A stretch of DNA of 64,000 nucleotides from Caulobacter sp. FWC2 (GCF_002742625.1 NZ_PEBF01000001.1:620001-684000), one strand, 5' to 3'; counted from the first letter of the stretch, positions 44,470 through 53,601 are shown. Numbers and translations: made by a program. Notes: generated by a model not told the origin, from the sequence alone.

Positions 44470-45390
44470 ATCCATGCCCGTCAGCGCCCGGGTCAGCGTC
44501 TCGGCGTCGGCCGTTAGCCTCGCCAGGCCTTCGGTCGGCTCGCGGGTGGTCTCGTTCATGTAGAGCGCTCGGTTGATCTCGATCTGCAGGGCGTGGGTGC
44601 GCCGGGCCGGGCGGCCGTAGTGCTCGGTGGTGTAGCCGCCGGCATAGGGGGCGTTGCGGACCACGCGATAGCCCAGGGCCTCCAGCTCGCGCTCGACCAG
44701 GCCGGTCAGCTTGGGCGAGCAGGCCGCGCCGAAGCGGTCGCCCAGCACGATGTCGCAGGGGCCGCCGTTGCGGGTCCGCTGGCCGCGCGCGGCGGCGGCG
44801 GGCATCGAGTGCCAATCGATCAGGATCGCCGCCCCATGCGCCGCTCGCGCCGCCGCCAGCTGGCGGTCCAAAGCGTCGTGATAGGGGCGGTGGGTCAGCT
44901 CCACCCGCGCGCTGGCCTCGGCGAAGGTCAGCTTGCGGGCGTAGATCGGCCGGCCCTCGCTGGCGATGCGGGGGATCGTGCCCAGCCCCGCCGCCACCCG
45001 GGCCGAGCGGCCATGGGCGTAGTCGGGCAGGGCTTCGGCGTACATCGCCGGGTCCAGCTCCCACGGCTCGCGATTGAGGTCGACATAGGCCCGGGCGAAG
45101 CGGGCGCGGATCATGCTGGCTCCCAGGGCCGGCGCCCCGTCGATGATGCGGTCGACGAAGGCGTCCTCCGAAGCGCGCAGCGTCTCGACCGGCAGGCGGG
45201 CGGCGGCGATCATGTCCTCGGGGTAGATCCCGCCCGAATGGGGCGAGGCGAACACCAGGGCCGTCGGCGGCGGCGCCCCGGCCGGGGCGGCGCGCGTCAC
45301 CTCGAACGCCGGACCGCCGAACGTCTCCAACGGCGCCGTCGCCGCGTCATTGGTCGTGAGGGGCCGCCAAGCGCTCATGCCGCGCATCAT
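44452..45390 (-). CDS. N-formylglutamate amidohydrolase family protein
   Basis: 312 residues from the ATG at 45390 (AGGG five bases upstream); an ATG at 45378 is in frame. Family motifs: SPHSGGIYPEDM, DLNREPWELD, HRPYHDALDRQL, LIDWHSMP and QIEINRALYM, which include probable zinc ligands. The reaction is hydrolysis of N-formyl-L-glutamate or a related amide. It is divergent from cpdR with about 140 bp between. Confidence 0.88.
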   Translation of the reverse strand: MMRGMSAWRPLTTNDAATAPLETFGGPAFEVTRAAPAGAPPPTALVFASPHSGGIYPEDMIAAARLPVETLRASEDAFVDRIIDGAPALGASMIRARFARAYVDLNREPWELDPAMYAEALPDYAHGRSARVAAGLGTIPRIASEGRPIYARKLTFAEASARVELTHRPYHDALDRQLAAARAAHGAAILIDWHSMPAAAARGQRTRNGGPCDIVLGDRFGAACSPKLTGLVERELEALGYRVVRNAPYAGGYTTEHYGRPARRTHALQIEINRALYMNETTREPTEGLARLTADAETLTRALTGMDLAELK

Positions 45391-45532
45391 CGAAGCCCTG
45401 TGGCGCCGGGTCAAACGACAAACATCCGCGCGGCGGTTCGTCCACAGCCGCGACACTTAGGTTCATCCCCGATTTACGCTCATCGCGGTACAGTGCCTCT
45501 CCGATCGACGACTTTCCCTGGAACGTGACCTC

Positions 45533-45889
45533 ATGGCCCGCATCCTCCTCGCCGAAGATGATGATTCCCTCCGCGGCTTCCTGGCCCGGGCGCTGGAGCG
45601 CGCCGGCTTCGAAGTCCAGGCCTGCGCGGATGGCGAGGAAGCCGTCCAGCACCTGGAACATCCCTGGGATCTGCTGCTGACCGACATCGTCATGCCGGGC
45701 ATGGACGGCATCGAGGTGGCCCGCCAGGCCGCCGCGCGCGATCCGTCCCTGCGCATCATGTTCATCACCGGCTTCGCCGCCGTCGCCCTCTCGGCCCAGG
45801 ACCGCGCTCCGGCCGGCTCCAAGGTGCTGTCCAAGCCCGTCCACCTGCGCGACCTGGTCGCCGAGGTGGAAAAGATGATGGCCGCATAA
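45533..45889 (+). CDS. cpdR: Single-domain response regulator CpdR
   Basis: 118 residues, a lone receiver domain. Phosphorylation site D51 (LLLTDIVMPGMDG), acidic pocket AEDDD, the T/S position in FITGFAA and lysine in LSKPVHL are all present. The C-terminus ends in MMAA. In Caulobacter CpdR is phosphorylated through CckA-ChpT; unphosphorylated CpdR primes ClpXP for substrates such as PdeA, and its terminal Ala-Ala allows its own proteolysis. The length, D51 and AA ending match CpdR. A tRNA-Val gene follows. Confidence 0.93.
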   Translation: MARILLAEDDDSLRGFLARALERAGFEVQACADGEEAVQHLEHPWDLLLTDIVMPGMDGIEVARQAAARDPSLRIMFITGFAAVALSAQDRAPAGSKVLSKPVHLRDLVAEVEKMMAA

Positions 45890-46022
45890 GGGGTTAGCGG
45901 CCCGGCTCGAAAAAAGTCAGGTAAAAGTTCCTGGGCGGGTTGCGCACCGGCCAAGCCGCCGCTATACCCCCACACCTTCCCGGCCGGGACGTCTTTTCGA
46001 AGGCGCTTCGGATCGCTTCGGC

Positions 46023-46097
46023 GGACGCGTAGCTCAGCGGGAGAGCACCTCGTTGACATCGAGGGGGTCACAGGTTCAATCCCTGTCGCGTCCACCA
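46023..46097 (+). tRNA. tRNA-Val (GAC)
   Basis: 75 nt with encoded CCA. Acceptor GGACGCG/CGCGTCC, D arm GCTCAGCGGGAGAGC, anticodon arm CCTCG-TTGACAT-CGAGG giving anticodon GAC, and T arm with GGTTCAATCC. All stems pair. Confidence 0.97.
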
Positions 46098-46264
46098 TTC
46101 CCTTCCTCATAGAATTCGAAACCCACGACGATATCCGTCGGTGGATTTTCGAGGCTTCGCGCGCCGGTTCCAGCGTGAAGCGCTTTTGCGCCTAGAGGGC
46201 GCTGGCGCGGCGAAGATCGGTGCGCGGGGGCGGGGGGGAGGCCGCAACCCTGCGCGACGACGCC

Positions 46265-46456
46265 CTAGATGGGCTCGCCGATCGGTTGGAAGCTGCCAGG
46301 GTCCAGCCCCTCGTCGACGCCCTTCACGTAGAGGCCTTCGGCGTGATGGTGGTAGTCCTCGACCTCGTAGACCTGGCCAGAATAGACGCCAAGGTGCGGC
46401 AGGCTCATCCCGGTGCGCAGCAGCATGTCGCCCTGGCGGAAGATGCGTTCGCTCAT
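46265..46456 (-). CDS. Small conserved-looking protein of unknown function
   Basis: 63 residues from the ATG at 46456 with an excellent ribosome site (AGGAGG, seven bases upstream). The sequence is rich in Gly, His and aromatic residues (LGVYSGQVYEVEDYHHHAEGLYVKGVDEG), without a signal or membrane segment. A beta-rich small domain is likely. No family is recognised. It lies downstream of the PNPOx-like gene on the same strand. Confidence 0.7.
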   Translation of the reverse strand: MSERIFRQGDMLLRTGMSLPHLGVYSGQVYEVEDYHHHAEGLYVKGVDEGLDPGSFQPIGEPI

Positions 46457-46542
46457 GGTGGGTCCTCCTGTGACGACGGAGCGTGCGGCGCCGAGGGCGC
46501 TCACGCCAAGACACGAGTTCGTCAGCTTCCGGAACGCAACGC

Positions 46543-47166
46543 TTATCGGGCCCCGAGACGCTCGCGCAGCTGCCGGTTTTCCGCCTCCAGCGCGGCCACT
46601 TGCTCGCGCAGCGGCGCGACCGCGCGGGCGATCTCGAGCTCGGTGAAGCGCGGGACGATGTGCTGCGGGCAGTTCCAGTCGAAGGCCGCCAGTCGTAGCC
46701 GGAAGATCCGCTCGGGCCGGGCGCGATAGCCAGGGACCGCGACCCGCGCCAGAAGGTCGGGCTCGGCGTCCAACGCCAGGCGCTGGGCGTGGGCCAGGAT
46801 CTTCAGGCGGGCGCGGCGGGGATAGTCGACCAGGATCAGGGCCACGCGGTCGTTGGCGTTCAGATTGCCGGTGCTGATGTACTGGCGGTTGCCCGCATAG
46901 TCGGCGAAGGCCAGGGTCGTCTCGTCCAGCACCTTCAGGAAGCCCGCCGGGCCGCCGCGATGCTGCGCATAGGGCCAGCCGGTCTCCGAGACGCTGGCCA
47001 TGTAGAAACTGTCGCGCTCGGCGATGAAGGCGACCTCGTTCGGCGTGAAGGCTTCGGAGACGCGATCGACCGCGCCGGGCGTCCACAGCTGGTCGACGCC
47101 CATTTCGGCCTGGGCCGCGCGTACGCTGGGCGAACTGGCCAGGTCCAGGAAGCTGTAATGGCTCAT
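46543..47166 (-). CDS. Pyridoxamine 5'-phosphate oxidase-like FMN-binding protein
   Basis: 207 residues. Split-barrel flavin-binding fold: FIAERDSFYMASVSETGWPYAQHRGGPAGFLKVLDETTLAFADYAGNRQYISTGNL (residues about 47-103, read in parts), matching the YwrO/PNPOx-like family that includes heme- or F420-type oxidoreductases. A C-terminal coiled coil (VAPLREQVAALEAENRQLRERL) is an unusual addition and may drive oligomerisation. It is followed by a 63-residue gene. Confidence 0.85.
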   Translation of the reverse strand: MSHYSFLDLASSPSVRAAQAEMGVDQLWTPGAVDRVSEAFTPNEVAFIAERDSFYMASVSETGWPYAQHRGGPAGFLKVLDETTLAFADYAGNRQYISTGNLNANDRVALILVDYPRRARLKILAHAQRLALDAEPDLLARVAVPGYRARPERIFRLRLAAFDWNCPQHIVPRFTELEIARAVAPLREQVAALEAENRQLRERLGAR

Positions 47167-47217
47167 GCGCGGTCTCCCGGCGTCCCGACTTCGGCGGGCG
47201 TGACGCCGGGAAGGATC

Positions 47218-47649
47218 CTACTCGATCAGGCTGGCGTCGAGGGTGATCTCGGCGTTGAGCAGTTTCGACACCGGGCAGCCGGCCTTGGCCTTGGCGGTCA
47301 GCTCATCGAACTGGGCCTGGTCCGCGCCGGGGATGCTGGCCTTGAGGGTCAGGTGCGAGGCGGTGATGGTGTAGCCGCCCTCGACCTGTTCCAGCGTGAT
47401 CTTGGCCGAGGTGTCCATGTGGTCGGCCCTTAGGCCCGCTTCGCCCAGGATCAGCGACAGGGCCATGGTGAAGCAGGCCGAGTGGGCGGCTGCGATCAGT
47501 TCCTCGGGGTTGGAGCCGGGCTGGCCCTCGAAGCGGCTGGCGAAGCCATAGGGATAGTCCTGCAGGGCGCCGCTCTCGGTCGCGATCGAGCCCTTGCCGT
47601 CCTTGATGCCGCCGCTCCAGGCAGCCGAGCCGCTTCTGACGATCTTCAT
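47218..47649 (-). CDS. OsmC-family peroxiredoxin
   Basis: 143 residues. The two redox cysteines are C59 (AAAHSACFTMAL) and C125 (AKAGCPVSKLL), the standard OsmC pair, with R/E residues for peroxide binding in FASRFEGQPGSNPEEL. It reduces organic hydroperoxides in the cytoplasm using dihydrolipoamide or similar donors. A stress-type gene beside the PNPOx-like gene. Confidence 0.93.
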   Translation of the reverse strand: MKIVRSGSAAWSGGIKDGKGSIATESGALQDYPYGFASRFEGQPGSNPEELIAAAHSACFTMALSLILGEAGLRADHMDTSAKITLEQVEGGYTITASHLTLKASIPGADQAQFDELTAKAKAGCPVSKLLNAEITLDASLIE

Positions 47650-47735
47650 GTCGATGTCTCCAGGTCAGGGGAATGTCGAGGGACAGTCCACCACCGTCCG
47701 GCCGTGGCGGCTTGAAGGAAACGGCCCTTCTTGCG

Positions 47736-47972
47736 TCAGGCTCCGGCGCAGGCCTCGGTCTCGCCGGTCTCCAGATCCACCCGGAAGCACTGCTCACTTC
47801 CGGTGTCCTCGTCGCGGACAAGGATCGCAAGGCCGCCGCCCCCAGCGTCGCTATTGGGGATGTCGTGGGCAAAGTCCTCGACATAGGCGACCGCCGCCGC
47901 TTCCGGGCTGGTCTCGTCGATCAGGCGGGCGTGGTGGCCATGAAGATGCAGGGCGCGGGCGGTGAAGGTCAT
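47736..47972 (-). CDS. Small hypothetical protein
   Basis: 78 residues, acidic, no signal or membrane segment. Pattern ARALHLHGHHARLIDETSPEAAAVAYVEDF and AILVRDEDTGSEQCFRVDLETGE suggests a small alpha/beta domain. The family is not recognised with certainty. It lies between osmC-like and sapA genes on the same strand with its own GGAG upstream. Confidence 0.65.
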   Translation of the reverse strand: MTFTARALHLHGHHARLIDETSPEAAAVAYVEDFAHDIPNSDAGGGGLAILVRDEDTGSEQCFRVDLETGETEACAGA

Positions 47973-48033
47973 GCCAGTCTCCTTTGGCGACCAGGAGAAA
48001 CGCGTGGGGCCGCTTTTGGATTCCCCGAACGCG

Positions 48034-48064
48034 AAACGGCGGCGAGCCCGAAAGCTCGCCGCCG
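48034..48064 (-). terminator. Rho-independent terminator of sapA
   Basis: An 11-bp perfect stem CGGCGGCGAGC / GCTCGCCGCCG with loop CCGAAA; on the minus strand it is followed by TTTCG. It lies 30 bp after the sapA stop. Confidence 0.75.
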
Positions 48065-48093
48065 CGTCTTGTCGTCGGAACCAGGCTTTCGCC

Positions 48094-50094
48094 TCAGGTC
48101 AGATTGTATTCCGGCTTGGCGTAGGTCCCGATCAGGTCGAGGCCATACACATTGTGTGTCACCTGGTCGGCGAAGAAGGCGTCGGCCGACTTGGCGTAGA
48201 CGCCGATGTGCTCGGTCTCGGCCGCCGCCAACAGCCAGCCGACCATGGCGGCCTTGGTCCCCTGGCCGTTGACGCCGTCCTGGCCGTAGTATGCCAGATA
48301 GCCGGAGCGGGTCATGATCGAGCCGCCCACGGTGACGTTGGTGTCCAGCAGGTCTTGAACCTTCTGGTCGGTCGGGGTCAGACCGAAGATGGCCGCATAG
48401 GCCTTCTTGGTCGCGTCGAAGAGGCTCAAGGCCCCGTAGGTCGCCGTAAAGGCCGAGGCGCCTTCGCCGTTCTTGCCCAGATTGACCGAGAAGTTGATGA
48501 AGCGGTTCACCGTGTCGAACGACTGGTAGTAGGCGCCGTTCAGGGTGTTGGGGTTCGCGCCGTTCGGATCGACCAGATAGGCCATCCCGACGGTCGTCGG
48601 GGTCTTGCCCGTGAAGAACTGGTAGGAGAGGGCGGCCACGGCGCTGGTGTTCACCGTCGCCTTGATGACCAGGCCGATGGCGTCCGTGTAGCTGGTCCCG
48701 GAGGCCATGGCGCCGGCGATCGACTTGGTCATGGCGTCGGCGCCGGTGCTGAAAGTCTGCAGGCGCAGAACGCTGGCCATGGCCGAGGCTACGCGGCTGT
48801 CGACAAGGGCGACCGCGCGGTCCGAGAACTGCAGGCTCTCGATATTGATGGCGGTGTCGGCCCCGTCGGTTCCGGCGTTGTCCTTGATCTGCCACCCGCC
48901 ATTGGCTTGGGCGGTGACGGCGTAGGACGCGAACTTGCCGGCATAGGCGGCGATGTCGAGGCCCGCGCCGCCGTCCAGGACGTCGTTGCCCGCGCCGCCG
49001 GTGATGCGGTTGGCCGCGGCGTTGCCGGTGATGGTGTCGACCGCCGATCCGCCGATGGCGTTCTCGATGACCGCGCCGATAGCGATGGTGACGTTGCCGG
49101 TCAGGCCGCCGACGCTGGAGAAGAAGCCTTCGCGCAGATCGATGGTCTGGGCGACCTTGTAGCCGGAGAAGTCGAAGGTGTCGGTCCCGCCGGCGTCCCA
49201 GGCGGCGAACACCAGCTTGGTCGATGACGAGGTCGCCGAGAACCAGTCGCGCTCGGCGGTCGCGTTGAAGCCGTAGACCGTGTCGCCCGTGCGGGTGGTC
49301 ATGTTGGCGCCGTAGGCCAGCTGGGCCGCGGCGATGTCGTCCAGCAGCGGCGCGGAGGCGTAGGCGCCGCTGAACGATCCGCCGGTGTTGGACTCGCTGA
49401 AGTAGGACATCACCGTGTACTGGCGGCTGTCCTCGTAATAGCCGGCGTCGGCGTTGTAGGTGATGGCGGTGGCCGCGTCGCCCGCGTTGTACTCGGACGG
49501 GTGGGCTAGGCCGATGGCGTGGCCGATCTCGTGGACCAGGACCATGCCGCCGTAGTTCGAGCCGTTCGGGTTGCTGTTGTAGCCGAGGCTGGAATTGATC
49601 CAGACATCGCCCGACCGGCTGCTGGTCTGGGCATTGCCGGGATAGTAGGCGAAGGCGGCCGAGCCGGACTCGCCCGTGCTGTAGTTGCCGAACAGGATGG
49701 CGGCGTTGTCGCTGTAGGCCGCCGCGCCCGTGGTTCCGGTTCCGGCGCGCACGAACGTGACGTCGGCGACGTCCGACCAGGACTGCAGGGCCTTCTCGGC
49801 CTGAGCGATCTGGGCGCTGTTGAACTGGGAGAAGCCCGCGGTGTCGGTGGGCATGGTGGCGGGCGCGGTGGCGCGATAGGCGTAGGTCACCGTCGCGCCG
49901 ACATGTAGGGCGGGACCCCAGCCGGGCTCGCCTCGCAGCAGTTGCGAGGCCGCTTGGTCCACGGTCAGGCTGTTCTTGCCCGCCACGACACCAACGCGCG
50001 CATCGGCGTTGACGAAAGAATTCGGTGTCTCGCCGCCCGTGATCATCACAAGTTCCGGGTCAGCCTCGGGAAACGCTTCAATGCTCACGGACAT
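48094..50094 (-). CDS. sapA: Serralysin-like RTX metalloprotease (SapA-type)
   Basis: 666 residues from the ATG at 50094; the frame is open to 50259. No signal peptide, as expected for type I secretion. The M10 zinc motif is H188-E-I-G-H192-A-I-G-L-A-H198 with Met-turn M229 (YTVMSYF). An RTX nonapeptide stretch GGAGNDVLDGGAGLD follows near residue 370, then an about 200-residue C-terminal domain of DUF4214 character. In Caulobacter SapA is the protease that cleaves aberrant S-layer protein RsaA, and it is encoded near cpdR and an OmpA gene as here. Confidence 0.85.
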   Translation of the reverse strand: MSVSIEAFPEADPELVMITGGETPNSFVNADARVGVVAGKNSLTVDQAASQLLRGEPGWGPALHVGATVTYAYRATAPATMPTDTAGFSQFNSAQIAQAEKALQSWSDVADVTFVRAGTGTTGAAAYSDNAAILFGNYSTGESGSAAFAYYPGNAQTSSRSGDVWINSSLGYNSNPNGSNYGGMVLVHEIGHAIGLAHPSEYNAGDAATAITYNADAGYYEDSRQYTVMSYFSESNTGGSFSGAYASAPLLDDIAAAQLAYGANMTTRTGDTVYGFNATAERDWFSATSSSTKLVFAAWDAGGTDTFDFSGYKVAQTIDLREGFFSSVGGLTGNVTIAIGAVIENAIGGSAVDTITGNAAANRITGGAGNDVLDGGAGLDIAAYAGKFASYAVTAQANGGWQIKDNAGTDGADTAINIESLQFSDRAVALVDSRVASAMASVLRLQTFSTGADAMTKSIAGAMASGTSYTDAIGLVIKATVNTSAVAALSYQFFTGKTPTTVGMAYLVDPNGANPNTLNGAYYQSFDTVNRFINFSVNLGKNGEGASAFTATYGALSLFDATKKAYAAIFGLTPTDQKVQDLLDTNVTVGGSIMTRSGYLAYYGQDGVNGQGTKAAMVGWLLAAAETEHIGVYAKSADAFFADQVTHNVYGLDLIGTYAKPEYNLT

Positions 50095-50353
50095 ACTCCA
50101 CTCGTCCCTGCCAGCAGTATGCAGGAATGAGATTCTCCTGCAATCTCGGCTATTTGCGACATGTGCGCGCAGGTCCTTCGGCCAAGCTAAGCGCTGCCGG
50201 AACGCCGGCTCGTCCGCGACCTTTTTACAAATGACGGCTCTTTGTGGCGCTTCTGCCACACCTGAATCCGCTGGGTGCGCGTTTGTCGTGCTGAGGTCCC
50301 GGGGACGTGTCGGGCCCGCGACATACGACAGAGACTAGAGAGGGTTTTAAAAC
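50095..50353. other. Divergent promoter region between sapA and ompA genes
   Basis: 259 bp with no ORF. It holds two GANTC sites (near 50141 and 50269), a hairpin GCAGGA/TCCTGC around 50130-50150, and AGAGAGGG before the OmpA start. The CcrM sites could tie expression to the cell cycle. Confidence 0.4.
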
Positions 50354-51568
50354 ATGAATATGCGGTTGCTTGCCGGCGTCGCCTTGATCGCGCTCGGCGC
50401 GGCCTCGGGCGCTTCGGCTCAAAGCGCCCTGAGCGGCTTCTATGTCGCGGGCGATGTGGGCTATCACCAGCCGAAGGACGTGAAGGCCACGTCTTCTAAC
50501 GGCTATCAGTGGAATTTCGGTGGTGAGAAGGACTGGGCCGGCTTTGCTCGCCTGGGTTACAAGTTCACGCCGAACTGGCGCGTGGAAGCTGAATACGGCT
50601 ATCGCCCCGGCGACCTGAACAGCGTCCGCGGCAACGGTCTGGCCGGCGCTCAGCCGATCGGCCTTTGCACCCCCGGCGTCGGCCGCTCGCCGGCCGCCCC
50701 GGATTGCGGTGAGCTGGACGGCAGCCTGAAGGCCACCACCCTTATGGCCAACGTGATCTTCGACCTGGCGCCGGGTGGCACGTTCAATCCGTATATCGGC
50801 GCTGGCGCCGGTACGGCCTGGGTGCACAACAAGGCCTATGGCCAGCTGTCGGGCGTTCCGGCCGGCGGCGCTCGCTTCCAGAACACCAACTTCGACGACG
50901 TCGACCAGGCCTTCGCCTATCAAGGCATCGTGGGCCTGGGTTGGAACTTCGCCCAGAACTGGTCGATGGACCTGACCGGCCGCTACCTGGAAACCAAGAA
51001 CCTCAAGTTCGGTTCGGTGACCCAGAACACCGGTCCGGCCGGTGGCTCGATCACCGACGTCGGCACCTTCTCGGGCAAGTACAAGGACGCTTCGGTGACC
51101 TTGGGTCTGCGCTACACCTTCGGGTCGCCGCCGCCCCCGCCGCCCCCGCCGCCTCCGCCCCCGCCGCCCCCGCCCCCGCCCCCGCCGCCTCCTCCGCCCC
51201 CGCCGCCGATGCCGGCCGCTCCGGCCTATGAAGCGCGCGAGTTCGTGGTCTACTTCCCGTTCGATCAGTACGTGCTGACGCCGGAAGCCCAGGCGGTGGT
51301 CCAACAGGCCGCCGAGTACGCCAAGGGCGGCAACGCGACCAAGGTCGTCGTGACGGGTCACACCGACACCTCGGGTTCGGATCGCTACAACCAGAAGCTC
51401 TCGGAACGCCGCGCCAAGGCCGTTGCCGATGGCCTGGTCAGCCAGGGCCTGAACGCCACGGCCGTGGCGGTCGACTGGAAGGGCGAAAGCGCTCCGGCCG
51501 TTGCCACTGGCGACGGTGTCAAGGAACCGCTGAACCGCCGTTCGACGGTCTCGATCAACTTCCAATAA
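50354..51568 (+). CDS. ompA2: OmpA-family outer-membrane protein with polyproline linker (OmpA2-like)
   Basis: 404 residues. Signal peptide ending ASA about residue 22; an N-terminal eight-stranded beta-barrel (GFYVAGDVGYHQPKD ... ASVTLGLRYTFG); an uninterrupted run of 27 prolines at residues 259-285; then the OmpA peptidoglycan-binding domain (VYFPFDQYVLTPEAQAVV, VTGHTDTSGSDRYNQKLSERRA). In Caulobacter the OmpA2 gene follows sapA, which is why I use the symbol. The proline run is a rigid spacer to reach peptidoglycan. A strong terminator follows. Confidence 0.88.
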   Translation: MNMRLLAGVALIALGAASGASAQSALSGFYVAGDVGYHQPKDVKATSSNGYQWNFGGEKDWAGFARLGYKFTPNWRVEAEYGYRPGDLNSVRGNGLAGAQPIGLCTPGVGRSPAAPDCGELDGSLKATTLMANVIFDLAPGGTFNPYIGAGAGTAWVHNKAYGQLSGVPAGGARFQNTNFDDVDQAFAYQGIVGLGWNFAQNWSMDLTGRYLETKNLKFGSVTQNTGPAGGSITDVGTFSGKYKDASVTLGLRYTFGSPPPPPPPPPPPPPPPPPPPPPPPPPPPMPAAPAYEAREFVVYFPFDQYVLTPEAQAVVQQAAEYAKGGNATKVVVTGHTDTSGSDRYNQKLSERRAKAVADGLVSQGLNATAVAVDWKGESAPAVATGDGVKEPLNRRSTVSINFQ

Positions 51569-51591
51569 GGAAGACTTGATTGACGGAATTG

Positions 51592-51620
51592 GGGGCTGGC
51601 CGCGAGGCCGGCCCCTTTTT
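51592..51620 (+). terminator. Rho-independent terminator of the OmpA gene
   Basis: A 10-bp stem GGGGCTGGCC / GGCCGGCCCC (one G:T) with GCGA tetraloop and five Ts. Confidence 0.9.
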
Positions 51621-51667
51621 CTTTGCGCCCCGTGCGGGGGAGGGTTCGGTCGAGCCTCAAACGGAAA

Positions 51668-51696
51668 GACGCTCCCGATGGGGCGTCGGGAGCGTC
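51668..51696. other. Isolated 11-bp stem-loop
   Basis: GACGCTCCCGA / TCGGGAGCGTC with a seven-base loop, in the 217-bp gap between the OmpA terminator and mnmC. There is no T-tract, so it is not an obvious terminator. A second stem GGAGCGCG/CGCGCTCC lies at about 51785-51822. Confidence 0.4.
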
Positions 51697-51837
51697 CGAT
51701 CCGGCGGACCAAGAGGGCGGAGGACCGCCGTCACGCAGGCCGGCAACAGGGGGCGCCAGCCTCATATAGACTTCAGCGGATTAGGGAGCGCGGGACGGCA
51801 AAGGGTCCGCCACACGCGCTCCGATAACCACGTTCGA

Positions 51838-53601
51838 TTATACGCCGATGCCCGTGACAGGCGAGTCGAAACGGCGCGCTTCGACCAAGTGCGACAATTG
51901 GCGCGGCAGGGGCGAGGGATGGCCCAGCACCCTGGCGACCAGGTGCTCGGCGAGCAGAGGCGCGAGGCAGAAGCCGCGTGAGCCCAGGCCCGTCAGGACG
52001 ATCAGGCCGTCGTCGCGAAGGCCGGCCAGGGGCAGGCGGTCGGGCGTGGTGGCGCGGAGGGCGGCGCGGCCGTCGAAGGTCTTGCCCGTCAGGCGGCTGG
52101 CCAGGTCCGGCAGCCCCTTGGCCAGGGTCTCGATATTGCGGGCGTGGTCCTCGGGACGGACATCGACGGCGATCTGGTCGCGGTCATGGGTGGCGCCGAA
52201 CAGGACGCCATCGCGGGTCGGGACCGCATAGCCGCCGAACGCGGTCGCCACGGTTGTCTCGCCGGTCGTCCAGCTGGCCTGGCCGCGCACGGGCTTGAGA
52301 CGGATGTCGGGGACAAGCTGGCCGCTGGCCGCGCCGCCGGCCAGGGCCACGCGGTCGGCGATCATGATCAGGTCGCCGGCCTCGTCCAGGAGGCGCCAGC
52401 CTTCGCCGTCGCGCTCCAGCCGGGCGACGCGGCGGCGGACGATGTCGCCGGTCCAGGCCTTGGTGACCACGGCGGGCTCGATGACCAGGGCGCGGGTCAT
52501 GGCCAAGGCGTCGTCGCGCACGACCATCGTCTCGGGCTCGAACAGGTCCTGGCCGGCGACGGTGGCGAAGCGGGCCGGGTCGCGCTCGCTGGCCGGTAGT
52601 TGCAGGACCTCGCGGGCGATGAGCGCGCCGGGCTCGGCCTCGTAGAGCGCCGCTGCGCGGGCGAAGGCCTGGGCGTAGAGCGCCGCGCGCGGACCGCCGC
52701 CGGCGTCGAGCGCGGGGGTGACCAGGGCGGCGGGATTGCCGGAGGCCGCGACGCCTTCCGGGTCGTCGATGATGGTGACAGTCAGGCCTTCGGCGCGGGC
52801 GGCGCGGGCGAGGGAAGCGCCGGCAATGCCGCCGCCAATGACCGCGAGGGTCCGGGGGCGCGGTGCGGGTTCATCAGCGCCCAAATCGCTTGAGAGGCGC
52901 AGCCAGGCCTCCAGCCGCTCGCGCTTGCGGCCAAAGCCGGGGAGCTTGGCGATCTCGAAGCCGGCGGCTTGCAGGCCGCGCCTCACCGCTCCGGCCACGG
53001 TGAAGGTCGCTGCGCGAGCGCCCGGAGCCGAGCGGCGGGCGACGGCGGCCAGGACCTCCTCGCGCCACATGGCGGGGTTGAGGGCGGGCGAGAAGCCGTC
53101 CAGGAACCAGGCGTCGGCCGCGCCGTCCCAGGCTTCGAGCGCCGGGATAACGTCCATGACCGCCAGATCCAGCACGGCGTCGAAGCCGGGCAGGTCGACG
53201 CGGTGGAAGCCCCGGGCGCGACCGGGCCAATGGTTCAGCAGCACCTGGGCGGCGTCGCCCAGTTCCGGCCAGTGCGCCAGGATCCGGGCGGCCTCGTCGC
53301 GCGCCAGCGGATGGGCCTCGATCGAGAAGATGTGGAGCTTGCCGCCTTCCGGCTTCTCGCGCCGCCAGAGGTCGAGCAGGGCGGCGATGTTCAGGCCGGA
53401 GCCGAAGCCCAGCTCGCCGACGGTGAAGTCTGGTTGCGCCCCGAACCGCTCGGGAAGGCCGCAGCCCGTCAGGAACACCGCCTTCGTCTCGGCCAGGCCG
53501 TCGACGCTGGAGAAATAGACGTCGCCATACAGGCTGGACTGCGGCAGGCCGTCCTCGCGCCAGACGAGGGGCGAACCGTCGGTGGTGGCGGTGGGATCCA
53601 T
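51838..53601 (-). CDS. mnmC: Bifunctional tRNA U34 modification enzyme MnmC
   Basis: 587 residues from the ATG at 53601. The N-terminal half is the MnmC2 methyltransferase (VGELGFGSGLNIAALLDLW, WFLDGFSPALNPAMW). The C-terminal half, from about residue 253, is the FAD-dependent MnmC1 oxidase (VIGGGIAGASLARAARAEG, then a C-terminal LTGLGSRGFCLAPLLAEHLV). It converts cmnm5s2U to mnm5s2U at tRNA wobble position 34 through nm5s2U. The two-domain fusion is normal. Confidence 0.95.
   Translation of the reverse strand: MDPTATTDGSPLVWREDGLPQSSLYGDVYFSSVDGLAETKAVFLTGCGLPERFGAQPDFTVGELGFGSGLNIAALLDLWRREKPEGGKLHIFSIEAHPLARDEAARILAHWPELGDAAQVLLNHWPGRARGFHRVDLPGFDAVLDLAVMDVIPALEAWDGAADAWFLDGFSPALNPAMWREEVLAAVARRSAPGARAATFTVAGAVRRGLQAAGFEIAKLPGFGRKRERLEAWLRLSSDLGADEPAPRPRTLAVIGGGIAGASLARAARAEGLTVTIIDDPEGVAASGNPAALVTPALDAGGGPRAALYAQAFARAAALYEAEPGALIAREVLQLPASERDPARFATVAGQDLFEPETMVVRDDALAMTRALVIEPAVVTKAWTGDIVRRRVARLERDGEGWRLLDEAGDLIMIADRVALAGGAASGQLVPDIRLKPVRGQASWTTGETTVATAFGGYAVPTRDGVLFGATHDRDQIAVDVRPEDHARNIETLAKGLPDLASRLTGKTFDGRAALRATTPDRLPLAGLRDDGLIVLTGLGSRGFCLAPLLAEHLVARVLGHPSPLPRQLSHLVEARRFDSPVTGIGV

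Noticed and set aside
51385..51765. Minus-strand 126-codon ORF over the OmpA 3' end
   Set aside because: It is antisense to a well-supported gene and spans that gene's terminator; no ribosome site or family features.
51785..51832. tRNA-like end (GGAGCGCG ... CGCGCTCC then ACCA)
   Set aside because: No D, anticodon or T arm can be drawn; only one stem is present.
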